Position numbers and translations under genes: made by a program
Shown: one piece after another, positions 18,191-26,138 of the stretch
How positions within the stretch are numbered: the first letter of the stretch is position 1
Layout of the letters: each line of letters opens with the position of its first letter
The notes under the pieces: model-generated
Databases searched by the model: none
What the model was told of the DNA's origin: nothing
The model's input: only the letters and a program-made list of their open reading frames with translations
Assembly: GCA_014728035.1 (NCBI GenBank)
Contig: WJMJ01000071.1
Coordinates: 1 to 64,000, forward strand
From: Promethearchaeota archaeon
GTDB lineage: Archaea; Asgardarchaeota; Thorarchaeia; Thorarchaeales; Thorarchaeaceae
DNA length: 64,000 nucleotides
Direction: 5' to 3'

Positions 18191-18242
18191 GTAGAACACA
18201 CTATCCGGGAATGTGTGTTCTATTTGAGGCACGTAGAACACA
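18191..18242 (+). repeat. TAGAACACA motif: ten-base inverted repeat plus a third direct copy
   Basis: TAGAACACAC (18192-18201) is followed by its exact inverse GTGTGTTCTA (18213-18222) and by a direct copy, GTAGAACACA (18233-18242). Copies are spaced about 21 bases apart, two helical turns, which suits cooperative protein binding. The palindrome could equally form a long RNA hairpin. A further hairpin, GCTGG/CCAGC, follows at 18260-18278. Confidence 0.55.
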
Positions 18243-18477
18243 AATATGTCAGCTTGTATGCTGGTCACATTATCCAGCCAATACTAACAACATCATATAC
18301 TACATTCACATGAACTTAATCAAGGACTTCATATTTTTAGTCAAACTATACTTGGACAATAAGTCATTCATAGTACTTTGTTGAAGGTGCTTATTAAGAA
18401 ACAATCTAACCTCTCGGAAAGGATTTAAACTAGTTTCTAGATTGGTCATAATATTCAAAGAATAAAGAGGTTAAGTG

Positions 18478-19248
18478 ATGGCTGGCAGTGCTGCTAAGAC
18501 CAAATCGGATTCAGGTGGCGAAGCTCAAGAAGAGTCTCAGACCGCGATGAATTTACGCGCAATCGAGCTCGTTCGAGCAAGACGCTCTATCCGAGAATTT
18601 ACCGGAAATAAAATACCGGACGAACATATTGAATTAATACTTGAAGCTGCTCGACACGCTCCAAGTCCCGAAAACATGCTAATGATACGCTTTGTCGTCA
18701 TTCGTGATGACCAAGAAACAAAAGAATTTCTTGCAGATTTAGCTCAAGAAATGGCGGAAACTGCATTCGGTGGTGCACCATTCGAACTAACTTCAGGTCG
18801 AAACTGGTTCATTGCAGATCCTTATCGTGCATCAGTATATGCTCGAATGCGTGATGGTGAACTTTTCAGATATCCTGAAAAGAGTGACGCTGTCATAATC
18901 GTCTGTGCAAGTGATTCATGGCATGATGCAGGTTATCTCTATCCAAATGAACTATTTGGATCGGTGGTTGCAGGAATGGCTGTACAGAATATGTGGCTTG
19001 TTGCAACTGATCTTGGATATGGTTGTGGATATGAGGCATTAGTCTGTTCCGACCCTCGGCATGCAGAATTAATACGTGACCGTCTCGGAATACCCCCTAT
19101 TTGGACTCCTTTGACTGCGTTCTGTATAGGCGAAAGAGTTTCACCAAGAGCTCTTGGCCCCAGCAGAGTTCCACTTGAGGGATTAATGTACGAAGAAAGA
19201 TGGGGTAACCCATACAAGAGAATAGCCTTCAAGAAGGAGGAAAAGTAG
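18478..19248 (+). CDS. nitroreductase-family flavoprotein
   Basis: The protein belongs to the FMN-dependent nitroreductase fold. After a ~25-residue acidic extension come RARRSIREFTGNKIP (the FMN phosphate-binding RRSxRxF motif) and AARHAPSPENM, and near the C-terminus YGCGYEALVCSD and GIPPIWTPLTAFCIGE. It reduces an unknown substrate with NAD(P)H. It heads a tight run with two small proteins, an SCP2 protein and 3-hydroxyacyl-CoA dehydrogenase, which suggests a role in acyl-CoA or lipid chemistry instead of nitro-compound reduction. ATG at 18478 with AAAGAGG upstream; GTG at 18475 overlaps it. Confidence 0.82.
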   Translation: MAGSAAKTKSDSGGEAQEESQTAMNLRAIELVRARRSIREFTGNKIPDEHIELILEAARHAPSPENMLMIRFVVIRDDQETKEFLADLAQEMAETAFGGAPFELTSGRNWFIADPYRASVYARMRDGELFRYPEKSDAVIIVCASDSWHDAGYLYPNELFGSVVAGMAVQNMWLVATDLGYGCGYEALVCSDPRHAELIRDRLGIPPIWTPLTAFCIGERVSPRALGPSRVPLEGLMYEERWGNPYKRIAFKKEEK

Positions 19249-19249
19249 A

Positions 19250-19507
19250 ATGGATGTAACATTTGATAAAGATACTGAAGCTAAACTCAAGGAGCTTGCA
19301 GCAGAAGCAAACCTTTCTGCTGAAGGGCTAATAGAGGTCGTCATGCATCAATTCGCGAATAACACTGGCTCTCGAGTCTATACGGGACGATGGTCAAGTG
19401 GAGAAGTTGATGGTGTGAAAGGATTCCGATATGTCGTACAATGGCCTTTCAAACCTGGGTTCATTGAAGCACCTGGTGATATGGTCAAGAAATGGAGGTT
19501 AGAATAA
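19250..19507 (+). CDS. small hypothetical protein in the nitroreductase/beta-oxidation operon
   Basis: I do not recognise this 85-residue protein. The first ~40 residues look like two helices (DTEAKLKELAAEANLSAEG, then LIEVVMHQF), similar to ribbon-helix-helix helices. The rest is a beta-rich aromatic segment with GRWSSGEVDG and VVQWPFKPGF. It starts two bases after the nitroreductase stop, with GGAGG just upstream, and ends one base before the next gene, so it is translationally coupled. Likely an accessory subunit of a neighbouring enzyme. Confidence 0.65.
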   Translation: MDVTFDKDTEAKLKELAAEANLSAEGLIEVVMHQFANNTGSRVYTGRWSSGEVDGVKGFRYVVQWPFKPGFIEAPGDMVKKWRLE

Positions 19508-19508
19508 A

Positions 19509-19781
19509 ATGGCGAAGTTTAGAGACCACCCAACTGGAGAATGGCCTTTCTATCCCCGACTAAAAGAGGGTGATATTGAACATGAATACTGGACATCAAA
19601 GAAGATGGCTCATCAGGCATTCATCAATGACCGAAAAGGTCGTGTTGTAGTTCTCATGGATGGAGAAAAATACGACAAGTTCCTAGCTAAGGTAAAAGAA
19701 GTGAAGGGCAATATATGGGCTAGTTCTGTGGACGCCGCAATGCATGAAGCAATAGATGCATGGATTGAGAAGGAGGATTGA
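19509..19781 (+). CDS. small hypothetical protein in the nitroreductase/beta-oxidation operon
   Basis: A 90-residue protein of unknown family with an aromatic N-terminus (HPTGEWPFYPRLK), a central RKGRVVVLMDG strand and a C-terminal helix, VDAAMHEAIDAWIEKED. No catalytic motif is evident. A GGAGG-like site lies ten bases before the ATG. The end of the gene contains the AAGGAGG ribosome-binding site of the SCP2 gene. The tight coupling on both sides argues that it is a real operon component, possibly a partner of the preceding 85-residue protein. Confidence 0.65.
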   Translation: MAKFRDHPTGEWPFYPRLKEGDIEHEYWTSKKMAHQAFINDRKGRVVVLMDGEKYDKFLAKVKEVKGNIWASSVDAAMHEAIDAWIEKED

Positions 19782-19783
19782 AT

Positions 19784-20143
19784 GTGAGTCAACTACAAGA
19801 ATTCTTCAAGTTTCTACAATCAAAAGTCAACGAAAAAGATGACATCAAGAAATTCGTGATTGATTGGATTGGACCATATGATGGGAAAATCCTACAGGTT
19901 CATACCGAAGATGGCGATCAATATATCGTTATTACTCGTGATGGTATGACCATGCATGAGGGTACATACCCGAGTCCTGATGTTATTTACAAAGCCAGTG
20001 CAGAGGTTCTTCTTGGAATCTTTACTGGCGATGTGAAATTTAAGGACACAATGAAGGATGGCAGACTTGAGGTCATCGGAAACGCTCACGAAAGTGATCC
20101 ATTAGCCAATCTCATTCTACAAGCTCTTATGGGTGCAATGTGA
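19784..20143 (+). CDS. SCP2 sterol-carrier-like lipid-binding protein
   Basis: The sequence follows the SCP2 pattern: a YIVITRDGMTMHEGTYPSPDVIYKA strand segment, the ASAEVLLGIFTGDVKFKD helix and the DGRLEVIGNA strand before a final helix. SCP2 domains hold fatty acyl chains or acyl-CoA in a hydrophobic tunnel. Placement just before 3-hydroxyacyl-CoA dehydrogenase suits an acyl-carrier role in beta-oxidation. I chose the GTG at 19784 because AAGGAGG lies seven bases upstream; the TTG at 19778 is too close to it. Confidence 0.75.
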   Translation: MSQLQEFFKFLQSKVNEKDDIKKFVIDWIGPYDGKILQVHTEDGDQYIVITRDGMTMHEGTYPSPDVIYKASAEVLLGIFTGDVKFKDTMKDGRLEVIGNAHESDPLANLILQALMGAM

Positions 20144-20153
20144 GGTGGTCTCT

Positions 20154-21278
20154 TTGGACGTAAAGAAGATCACAGTCATAGGCGCTGGACTTATGGGCTC
20201 TGGGATTGCATATGTATCAGCTTGGAATGGCTATGAGGTTACACTTGTCGATATCAATCAAGATGCACTTGATGCAGGAATGGAACGTATCCGGACTGAT
20301 GTCATGACGGGTATCGATAAAGGAAAGATTGGACTGAGTGCTGCCCAGGAGCTTATGGGCAGACTTAATGGTACAACTGACATGGAAGCAGCTGTAAAAG
20401 AAGCGGATCTAGTTATTGAGGCAATCTTTGAGAATATGGAGGTCAAAAAGAAAGTCTTTGGAACCGTGGACAAAGCAGCTCCTGAACATACCATTCTAGC
20501 AACAAACACTTCATCCCTCAGTATCGATGAACTTGCTTCAGCAACTGATAGACCTGAGAAATTCATTGGCATGCATTATTTCTCCCCCGTGGCAGCTATG
20601 AAATTGATTGAGGTTGTCATCGGTGAGAAGACTAGTGATGATACTATTGAAACTGCTATGGCTGTCGGTGAGAAACAGGAAAAAATACCCATCAAAGCTA
20701 AGAACAGTCCTGGATTCATTGTCAACAGGATTCTCATGCCAGTTCTTCGTGAGGCTATCATTCTCTATGAAAAGGATGTAGCTACGAAGGAAGAGATTGA
20801 CACCGCAATGACATCTATTGCTAAATTCCCTGCAGGTCCTTTCGCTTTGGGTGACTTTGTTGGGCTTGATATCGCCTACAATGCTATGAGTACCCTCTAC
20901 CGTGAGTTAGGTGATTGTTTCAAACCTCCAGAAACACTCAAGAAATTGGTTGATGATGGCCACATTGGTACAAAAGCCAAGAGAGGGTTCTACGAGTATG
21001 GTGGTAAACCTGAAGAACCTGAACCTCCAAAAGGAGTAGATGCTGACTGGCTTGTTACACGTATAACTATTCCCGTTATCCGTGAAGCGATGCTTCTTGT
21101 TGATGAGGGCATTGCAGAAAAAGATGATATTGATCAAGCTATGAAGCTTGGTGCCAGTTTCCCAATCGGACCATTTAAGATGGCTGAAAAGATGGGAATG
21201 GATACTGTCAAGGCTGAGATGGAAAAACTCCATGAGGAACATGGTGAGTGTTATAGCATCCCAAAAATGTTACAATAG
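20154..21278 (+). CDS. 3-hydroxyacyl-CoA dehydrogenase
   Basis: The N-terminal NAD-binding domain has ITVIGAGLMGSGIA and VEA-type VIEAIFENM. The catalytic segment shows TNTSSLSI and GMHYFSPVAAMKLIEV with the active-site histidine. Two tandem 3HCDH C-terminal domains follow (NSPGFIVNRI... and a second from WLVTRITIPVIREA). It oxidises 3-hydroxyacyl-CoA to 3-ketoacyl-CoA with NAD. I chose the TTG at 20154, six bases after GAGGTGG and matching the family start; GTG codons at 20133 and 20145 are alternatives. It follows the SCP2 gene directly and is followed by a strong hairpin terminator. Confidence 0.9.
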   Translation: MDVKKITVIGAGLMGSGIAYVSAWNGYEVTLVDINQDALDAGMERIRTDVMTGIDKGKIGLSAAQELMGRLNGTTDMEAAVKEADLVIEAIFENMEVKKKVFGTVDKAAPEHTILATNTSSLSIDELASATDRPEKFIGMHYFSPVAAMKLIEVVIGEKTSDDTIETAMAVGEKQEKIPIKAKNSPGFIVNRILMPVLREAIILYEKDVATKEEIDTAMTSIAKFPAGPFALGDFVGLDIAYNAMSTLYRELGDCFKPPETLKKLVDDGHIGTKAKRGFYEYGGKPEEPEPPKGVDADWLVTRITIPVIREAMLLVDEGIAEKDDIDQAMKLGASFPIGPFKMAEKMGMDTVKAEMEKLHEEHGECYSIPKMLQ

Positions 21279-21280
21279 TC

Positions 21281-21330
21281 TAAGAGATGCAGGATGAGTC
21301 CTGCATTTTCTCTTATTTTTTCTTTCTTTT
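21281..21330 (+). terminator. hairpin and T-rich terminator after 3-hydroxyacyl-CoA dehydrogenase
   Basis: ATGCAGGA (21287-21294) and TCCTGCAT (21299-21306) form a perfect eight-base stem with a TGAG loop, extended outward by TAAGAG/CTCTTA across a small bulge. A long pyrimidine/T-rich tract follows. It closes the operon that starts with the nitroreductase. Confidence 0.7.
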
Positions 21331-21474
21331 TTTCAGAATCTTGCTTCCAAATCCAAACGACATATGTATATTAATCAAAATGAAATTATACATCTTGGAC
21401 CGTTCGGTTGTGAATGTGCTATTGAGAACTAGCGCATACATATTTCCGACGAATGTCTAGGGGACAAAATAACA

Positions 21475-21960
21475 ATGGACTTTCAACATCTAAAAGATAC
21501 TGCAAACTTCTTATTTGCATCAATGATGGACGCTATGGTTGACCTTGGTGTTAGCCCAGACTTGATGTTTGCTGGAATGGCACGATCCTTCGAAGGAGAA
21601 TGTCGTGAACTGCTAGCACGTGATGGTCTTGATCTAACCAAACTCGAAGATGCTGCTAATATGGAAGAGCTAGTACAGCACTGGGCAGATGCCCTTGAGA
21701 AAAACAAACTAGCTGCTCATGTTGAGATTCATCGTGTTGATGATGAAGAAATCGACGTCGAAATGGGTGGATGCGTATTTTCTGAGGCTTGCAAAATCAA
21801 TAAGCAACACCATGAAGGTGATATTCCACTATGCCCATGGATTGGTGTTTTATATGCTCTAGTTGAAGAGAAATATGGCAAACACCTACACCTTAATACT
21901 GCGGACCATCATGTTGAGAAGGATCACCACTTCTTCAACCTACACGTTACTGACTGGTAA
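21475..21960 (+). CDS. hypothetical cysteine/histidine-rich protein
   Basis: This 161-residue protein is not assigned. The N-terminal ~75 residues are helical. The C-terminal half has a conserved-looking MGGCVFSEACK with two cysteines, LCPWIGVLYALVEE, and a histidine-rich end (ADHHVEKDHHFFNLHV). Layout and the GC-x5-C plus CPW spacing recall small ligand-binding domains that follow methylation or V4R-type folds, but I cannot name the family. It stands alone with its own terminator and sits amid beta-oxidation genes. A metal- or cofactor-binding role is inference. Confidence 0.6.
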   Translation: MDFQHLKDTANFLFASMMDAMVDLGVSPDLMFAGMARSFEGECRELLARDGLDLTKLEDAANMEELVQHWADALEKNKLAAHVEIHRVDDEEIDVEMGGCVFSEACKINKQHHEGDIPLCPWIGVLYALVEEKYGKHLHLNTADHHVEKDHHFFNLHVTDW

Positions 21961-21975
21961 TATAAATTGGAAACT

Positions 21976-22015
21976 GGGTTCCCTTTTGGGCCCTTTTTCT
22001 ATTTTCTTTTTTTCA
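21976..22015 (+). terminator. terminator hairpin after the His-rich protein gene
   Basis: GGGTTCCC pairs with GGGCCC through a TTTT loop (21976-21993), followed by TTTTTCTATTTTCTTTTTTT. The stem is short but GC-rich, and the T tract is long. Confidence 0.6.
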
Positions 22016-22100
22016 AAATTTCTAACATATCTCTTATTATAGAAGATGTTTTTAAGGGGCATCTATACAAGCTAGTTATAGTCTCTTGAGGATGACATCA

Positions 22101-22913
22101 ATGCCAGAATTTGAGACAATGTTATACAGTAAAGAAGGCTCATTTCTCTCTCCGCAGAAGAATGTAGCTGTGATTAAGTTCAACCGAGTGGACGCATTGA
22201 ATAGTATCAACGATCAGTTCATTCAGGATCTTGTAGCCGCTCTAGAAGAGGCTGAGAAGGATCCAGAGGTTCGCTCAGTTGTTCTTGCATCTGCTCATGA
22301 CAAAGTATTTTGTACTGGGGCAGACTTGAAGATGGCCCAAGGTTTGCTTGGTAAACCTGATGAAGTAAAGGATCTTGTTGCCCAAGGTCAGAAAGCTATT
22401 GATAGGATTGCTACACTTGACAAACCCGTCATTGCAGCGATACATGGCCTCTGTCTTGGCGGTGGTACTGAGATTGCTCTTGCCTGTGATATTCGAATTG
22501 CAGATGATGAGGCAAAAATTGGCACCCCTGAAGTCAGTCTAGGACTTATCCCTGCTTGGGGTGGTTGTGTTAGACTTCCAAGAATTGTTGGTCTTGGTAA
22601 AGCAATGGAACTTGTTCTTACAGGTGGTCAGGTTACCGCAGAAGAAGCTCTTGAGATGGGATTGGTTAGCAAGGTAACATCTGTTGACGAACTCATGAGC
22701 CAGGCAATGTGGTACGGAGCTAAACTTGGAGGAAATGCACCTATTGCTCTGAAATTGGCGAAGAAAGCCACTCACATGGCTTTTGAGGATGAGTACGATG
22801 ACAACCTCGAATATGAGGTTGAAGCAGCTGTAGAATGCTTTGGAACAAAAGACTTAGCTGAAGGTATTTCTGCAGTATTTGAGAAACGTCGTGGGAAATT
22901 CGTAGGTGAATAG
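22101..22913 (+). CDS. enoyl-CoA hydratase/isomerase (crotonase) 1
   Basis: A crotonase-family protein of about 270 residues. It shows GADLKMAQ for the oxyanion-forming region, HGLCLGGGTEIALACD with the first catalytic-region glutamate, and GTPEVSLGLIPAWGG with the second glutamate. It hydrates trans-2-enoyl-CoA or isomerises it. It is paralogous to the crotonase at 26139; this copy has a longer N-terminus with a short insertion before the VAVIKFNR strand. I use the ATG at 22101, nine bases after GAGG; ATG 22092 and TTG 22086 are also in frame. Confidence 0.88.
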   Translation: MPEFETMLYSKEGSFLSPQKNVAVIKFNRVDALNSINDQFIQDLVAALEEAEKDPEVRSVVLASAHDKVFCTGADLKMAQGLLGKPDEVKDLVAQGQKAIDRIATLDKPVIAAIHGLCLGGGTEIALACDIRIADDEAKIGTPEVSLGLIPAWGGCVRLPRIVGLGKAMELVLTGGQVTAEEALEMGLVSKVTSVDELMSQAMWYGAKLGGNAPIALKLAKKATHMAFEDEYDDNLEYEVEAAVECFGTKDLAEGISAVFEKRRGKFVGE

Positions 22914-22923
22914 TTTTTCAGTT

Positions 22924-22956
22924 GAGACCCCGGAGCTTGGGGTCTCCCTTTTGTTT
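22924..22956 (+). terminator. perfect hairpin terminator after crotonase 1
   Basis: GAGACCCC (22924-22931) and GGGGTCTC (22939-22946) form an eight-base stem with a seven-base loop, followed by CCTTTTGTTTTATT. It lies between convergent genes and can serve both. Confidence 0.75.
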
Positions 22957-22958
22957 TA

Positions 22959-23267
22959 TTAGTGCCCTTGGTACTCTTCGTATCCTCGTTTAGCAGCTTT
23001 TTCGATCATCACTTTCATTTTTTCATAAATGTCTTTGAATGAATCATTGTGACACTCTGAATATCCATTAGGATGAAAATGAGCTAATAGATGCCCATCA
23101 CTATCTAGCACTCGGAATGTAGGCCTAGGTATTGGACCTGGCCTTGGGTCACGTTTTGGTTGGATGATATCTAATTCATATTCCTCTGGACAGTATTTCT
23201 CAAATGCCCGTGGTATCTCACTTTGTCTTGCGTCATCCATAGCCTGATATTTCGGATGTTTTACCAT
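22959..23267 (-). CDS. small conserved-looking hypothetical protein
   Basis: I do not recognise this 102-residue protein. It is polar, with KRDPRPGPIPRPTF in the middle, followed by RVLDSDGHLLAHFHPNGYSECHNDSF, and it ends in a basic helix. The middle-to-late section (VLDSDG, then a histidine/cysteine group) hints at a metal-binding or redox site. I place the start at the ATG at 23267; a longer frame to 23510 runs into the upstream region of the divergent thiolase gene and has an unnatural, hydrophobic N-terminus. Confidence 0.5.
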   Translation of the reverse strand: MVKHPKYQAMDDARQSEIPRAFEKYCPEEYELDIIQPKRDPRPGPIPRPTFRVLDSDGHLLAHFHPNGYSECHNDSFKDIYEKMKVMIEKAAKRGYEEYQGH

Positions 23268-23469
23268 TATGAATAGCACCACGTCTTTTGTAACAAGAAA
23301 CCTTTTTGGTTTTTCTAGAACCACGCAAACCAATACCATATAATTGAAAATATCTTTGAATTTTTGTTGAAACGTTAGCCTTAAGACTACAACTGCAAAT
23401 GTCACATAACTTATCAATTGATTCGGAAACTGGAAAAATTTCAATCCAGGATTATCCGGAGGAAAAAAT

Positions 23470-24636
23470 ATGGCAAGAAAGGTTGCAGTTGTGGCCGGAG
23501 GCCATTCCAAGTTCGGAAAGCGTTTCGATGCGACAATGAGAGAACTCAGCGCTGAGGCTTACAAGCCAATATACGACGAAGGTATCACTCAAGATAAGAT
23601 TGATGCCACTGTTCTATCATACGCAGCATCTCAATTCACAGGACAGGGAGCTGGATCAGCTCTGATAGCTGATTATCTTGGACTCTCTGATAAGCCTCAT
23701 CTTCGGGTTGAGTCAGCCTGTACTACTGGAACTGCTTCATTAAGAGCTGCTTGGGGAATGGTTGCTGCTGGTCTCTATGATGTTATGTTAGTACTAGGTG
23801 TAGAACAGATGAACCGAGTTTCATCTGCTACAGCTACAGAATATATGTCACAAGCTGGTGATATGCGTTGGGAGTATCCATATGGTATTTCTTTCCCTGC
23901 TTTCTATGCTCTTATGGCATCTCGGTATATGCACGAATATGATATGCCTCATGATGTCTTAGCAAAGATTGCTGTAAAGTCTCACCACTATGGTGCACAG
24001 AATCCAAAAGCCCATCTTCCAAAAGAAGTACCTTTTGAAGAGGCAAACAATGCAATTCCAATCGCCCGTCCATTGAATCTCTACGATTGTAGTCTGATTA
24101 CCGATGGTGCCGCTGCAGTTATCATTGCTGCGGAAGAACGTGTAAAGGAATTCACTGATCGTCCAATGTGGATTAAAGGAATTGGTGCAGGTGCTTCAGC
24201 AATGAAGATTCAAGACCGTGAATCATTGACATCCATTCCTGGAGCTAAGAGTGCTGGGAAGGCTGCCTATGAGATGGCTGGAATTGGTCCAGATGATATT
24301 GATATGGCTCAAGTTCACGATTGTTTCACTATAGCAGAGCTTATCGCTTATGAAGACCTTGGATTTGCAGAACCTGGTAAGGGACGAGAGATTGTTGAAA
24401 ACAAGGAAAACTATCATACCGGACGAATTCCAGTGAATTGTGATGGTGGTCTCAAAAGCAAAGGTCATCCATTAGGTGCTACTGGAGTTTCTATGACCTA
24501 TGAAATTATGAAACAGATGCGTGGCGAAGCAGAAGAATCATCCCGACAGATAAAGGATGTTAAGTATGGTCTAGCTCATAATGTAGGTCAGTCAGGGCAA
24601 TTTGTGAACGTATTCATTTTTGAGAGAGGTTGGTAA
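23470..24636 (+). CDS. archaeal-type thiolase (acetyl-CoA C-acyltransferase)
   Basis: The protein of 388 residues has the nucleophile cysteine in ESACTTGTASL (Cys84), the archaeal variant VHDCFTIAELIAYEDLG, and the C-terminal NCDGGLKSKGHPLGATG block. It is of the SCP-x/archaeal type that works with a DUF35 partner, and the DUF35 gene starts three bases after its stop. It cleaves 3-ketoacyl-CoA or condenses acetyl-CoA units. In archaea the same pair forms a complex that channels acetoacetyl-CoA to HMG-CoA synthase; that gene is not in this window. A strong GGAGG precedes the ATG. Confidence 0.9.
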   Translation: MARKVAVVAGGHSKFGKRFDATMRELSAEAYKPIYDEGITQDKIDATVLSYAASQFTGQGAGSALIADYLGLSDKPHLRVESACTTGTASLRAAWGMVAAGLYDVMLVLGVEQMNRVSSATATEYMSQAGDMRWEYPYGISFPAFYALMASRYMHEYDMPHDVLAKIAVKSHHYGAQNPKAHLPKEVPFEEANNAIPIARPLNLYDCSLITDGAAAVIIAAEERVKEFTDRPMWIKGIGAGASAMKIQDRESLTSIPGAKSAGKAAYEMAGIGPDDIDMAQVHDCFTIAELIAYEDLGFAEPGKGREIVENKENYHTGRIPVNCDGGLKSKGHPLGATGVSMTYEIMKQMRGEAEESSRQIKDVKYGLAHNVGQSGQFVNVFIFERGW

Positions 24637-24639
24637 AAG

Positions 24640-25056
24640 ATGAGCGAACAGAAAGAACTCTATTTGGGCTACTCGACTGATAAAGCGGTTACACCCTTTT
24701 TCCAGAAATTCCTAGAGGCTCTTGACGAAGAGAAACTCATGAAGAGCAAATGTACTAAATGTGGTACTGAATATCTGCCACCTCGTGAATATTGTCAGAA
24801 AGATTTGTCCAAGTGCGAACTACATGAGCATACCGAGAAAGAAGCCAAGCTCTATAGTTATGTAATTGTGGACTTTGCTCCTGAAACACTCTCATCAAAA
24901 GCACCTTATGTTGTTGCGATTGGTGAATTCCCCTCGGGTCTCCGCCTTACAGCACATATAACTAATTTGATGAGCCAACCAAAAGTTGGAATGGATTTGA
25001 AACTTGCATTCGATAAGATTGACAAGAAGAAAATCACATACAAGTGGCTTGTATAA
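24640..25056 (+). CDS. DUF35 OB-fold/zinc-ribbon acyl-CoA partner of thiolase
   Basis: The 138-residue protein has an N-terminal helix, a rubredoxin-like zinc ribbon (SKCTKCGTEYLPPREYC...C, residues ~35-60) and an OB-fold (SYVIVDFAPETL, SKAPYVVAIGEFPSGLRL). DUF35 proteins hold the CoA end of the intermediate and bridge thiolase to HMG-CoA synthase or other enzymes in archaea. Translational coupling to the thiolase gene fits this role exactly. Confidence 0.85.
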   Translation: MSEQKELYLGYSTDKAVTPFFQKFLEALDEEKLMKSKCTKCGTEYLPPREYCQKDLSKCELHEHTEKEAKLYSYVIVDFAPETLSSKAPYVVAIGEFPSGLRLTAHITNLMSQPKVGMDLKLAFDKIDKKKITYKWLV

Positions 25057-25062
25057 TTCTAT

Positions 25063-25090
25063 GAGGGCATTAGCCCTCTCTATTCTTTAT
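25063..25090 (+). terminator. hairpin terminator after the thiolase-DUF35 pair
   Basis: GAGGGC (25063-25068) and GCCCTC (25073-25078) with an ATTA loop, followed by TCTATTCTTTATTTC. It lies between convergent genes. Confidence 0.65.
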
Positions 25091-25137
25091 TTCAAACAAT
25101 TATTTTCTATTACGGTTTTGAAAACTATTTTTTGAAG

Positions 25138-25515
25138 CTACCTTTGATATCTTAGAAAATCCTTATTCAAAACATCTAAACCATTGGTACTTTTTTCCAA
25201 TACTTTTGCCCATTTTGATAGTAGTGCAACAGATCTCAAAGTTCTAAGGTATATCATGGATGCTTGCTGCAAGCTACTTTGCTCTATCTCATGGATAGCA
25301 GTATCAATCATTTCAGCTACATCAGTAAATCGTCTAAAACCTTCATTTCTTCTATAGCCTGCGAATTTGATGTAGTCGTACCCATTTCCTGTAAGAGCGC
25401 GAATTAGTATTCGTTCTTCTTCAACAGCTGTCATCATTTCATAAGTTGTCATTAGGGAATTTTTCATTGCTAAGAGTGAATCCTTCCAGACATGGCGTTT
25501 ATCAGATAGTTCCAC
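25138..25515 (-). CDS. hypothetical helical protein, tandem paralogue 1
   Basis: About 125 residues, mostly helix, with no recognised family. Shared with the next gene are the motifs KxSLxAMKxSL near the start, RRFTDVAEMIDTAI, and a C-terminal ASMIYLRTLRSVALLSKWAKVLEKS. The GTG at 25515 is preferred because AGAGGGG lies just upstream; a TTG at 25536 would add seven residues. Its size, helical nature and duplication suggest a small bundle protein that may form a complex with its paralogue. Confidence 0.6.
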   Translation of the reverse strand: MELSDKRHVWKDSLLAMKNSLMTTYEMMTAVEEERILIRALTGNGYDYIKFAGYRRNEGFRRFTDVAEMIDTAIHEIEQSSLQQASMIYLRTLRSVALLSKWAKVLEKSTNGLDVLNKDFLRYQR

Positions 25516-25654
25516 TTTGACCCCTCTTGCATTCAAAGGATAACTTTTCTGTAAGTATTTCTCCTACTTAAATGCTCACTATCAACTCGATTTTGATTTT
25601 GGTTAGAAACGCTTCTAATAAAATTATTACTTCTTAACTACTCTACTCCATCTA

Positions 25655-25963
25655 TTAAGAAGATATTGAGGCCCTCTCTAAAATTCTAGTCCATTTTTGA
25701 ACAAGTGCTACACATTTCAGAGTGTCTAAATAAATCTTGGAGGCAGTTTTACTGTCACAATAATTCAGCTGCTGAATAGCAATATCAATTACCTCTGTGA
25801 TGTCTTTCAGTCTTCTTCTCCCATCATTCGCTTGATAGTCCCAGATTTTTAGAAAATCATCTTGATCAAAAATTGACATATCAAATGAATATGAATTTTC
25901 AAGAGAGCTTTTCATTGCAATGAGTGACTCTTTGCAAACATAGCTTACCTTCTCTTCTATCAT
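25655..25963 (-). CDS. hypothetical helical protein, tandem paralogue 2
   Basis: A 102-residue paralogue of the neighbouring gene, sharing KESLIAMKSSLE, RRRLKDITEVIDIAIQQL and ASKIYLDTLKCVALVQKWTRILERAS in the same order. It lacks the first ~10 residues and a short central segment of its partner. A GGGGACC site precedes the ATG. No function can be assigned. The promoter region points away from the divergent crotonase gene at 26139. Confidence 0.6.
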   Translation of the reverse strand: MIEEKVSYVCKESLIAMKSSLENSYSFDMSIFDQDDFLKIWDYQANDGRRRLKDITEVIDIAIQQLNYCDSKTASKIYLDTLKCVALVQKWTRILERASISS

Positions 25964-26138
25964 TATACGGTCCCCGTTCGTTCGCTGGTCCCACAGCGAA
26001 TTACTCTTCTATCTGAATTATAATACATAAAGCTTCGTTGTTTAAATTTTGATATGATTTTGTGTTTTATACCGTTCTCCGAAGCCTTATTACTAACCTC
26101 TAACCGATGGTTCGCATCATTCCGGAGTGGAGTAGACC

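Larger units (their letters stand above)
18149..18477. other. 329-base intergenic region with several hairpins
   Basis: No gene is visible. The first 130 bases hold at least three inverted repeats and a motif repeated in both orientations (listed separately). The rest is AT-rich, and the final 15 bases carry the AAAGAGG ribosome-binding site of the nitroreductase gene. The left part could be a small structured RNA or an operator array. Confidence 0.5.

Noticed and set aside
18192..18222. The ten-base palindrome as a tRNA or transposon end
   Set aside because: It lacks tRNA arms and T-loop sequence, and there is no transposase or target duplication nearby.
23268..23510. N-terminal extension of the 102-residue protein up to 23510
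   Set aside because: The extra residues are low in charge and Pro/Phe-rich, run over the start of the divergent thiolase gene and its GGAGG site, and a good ATG exists at 23267.
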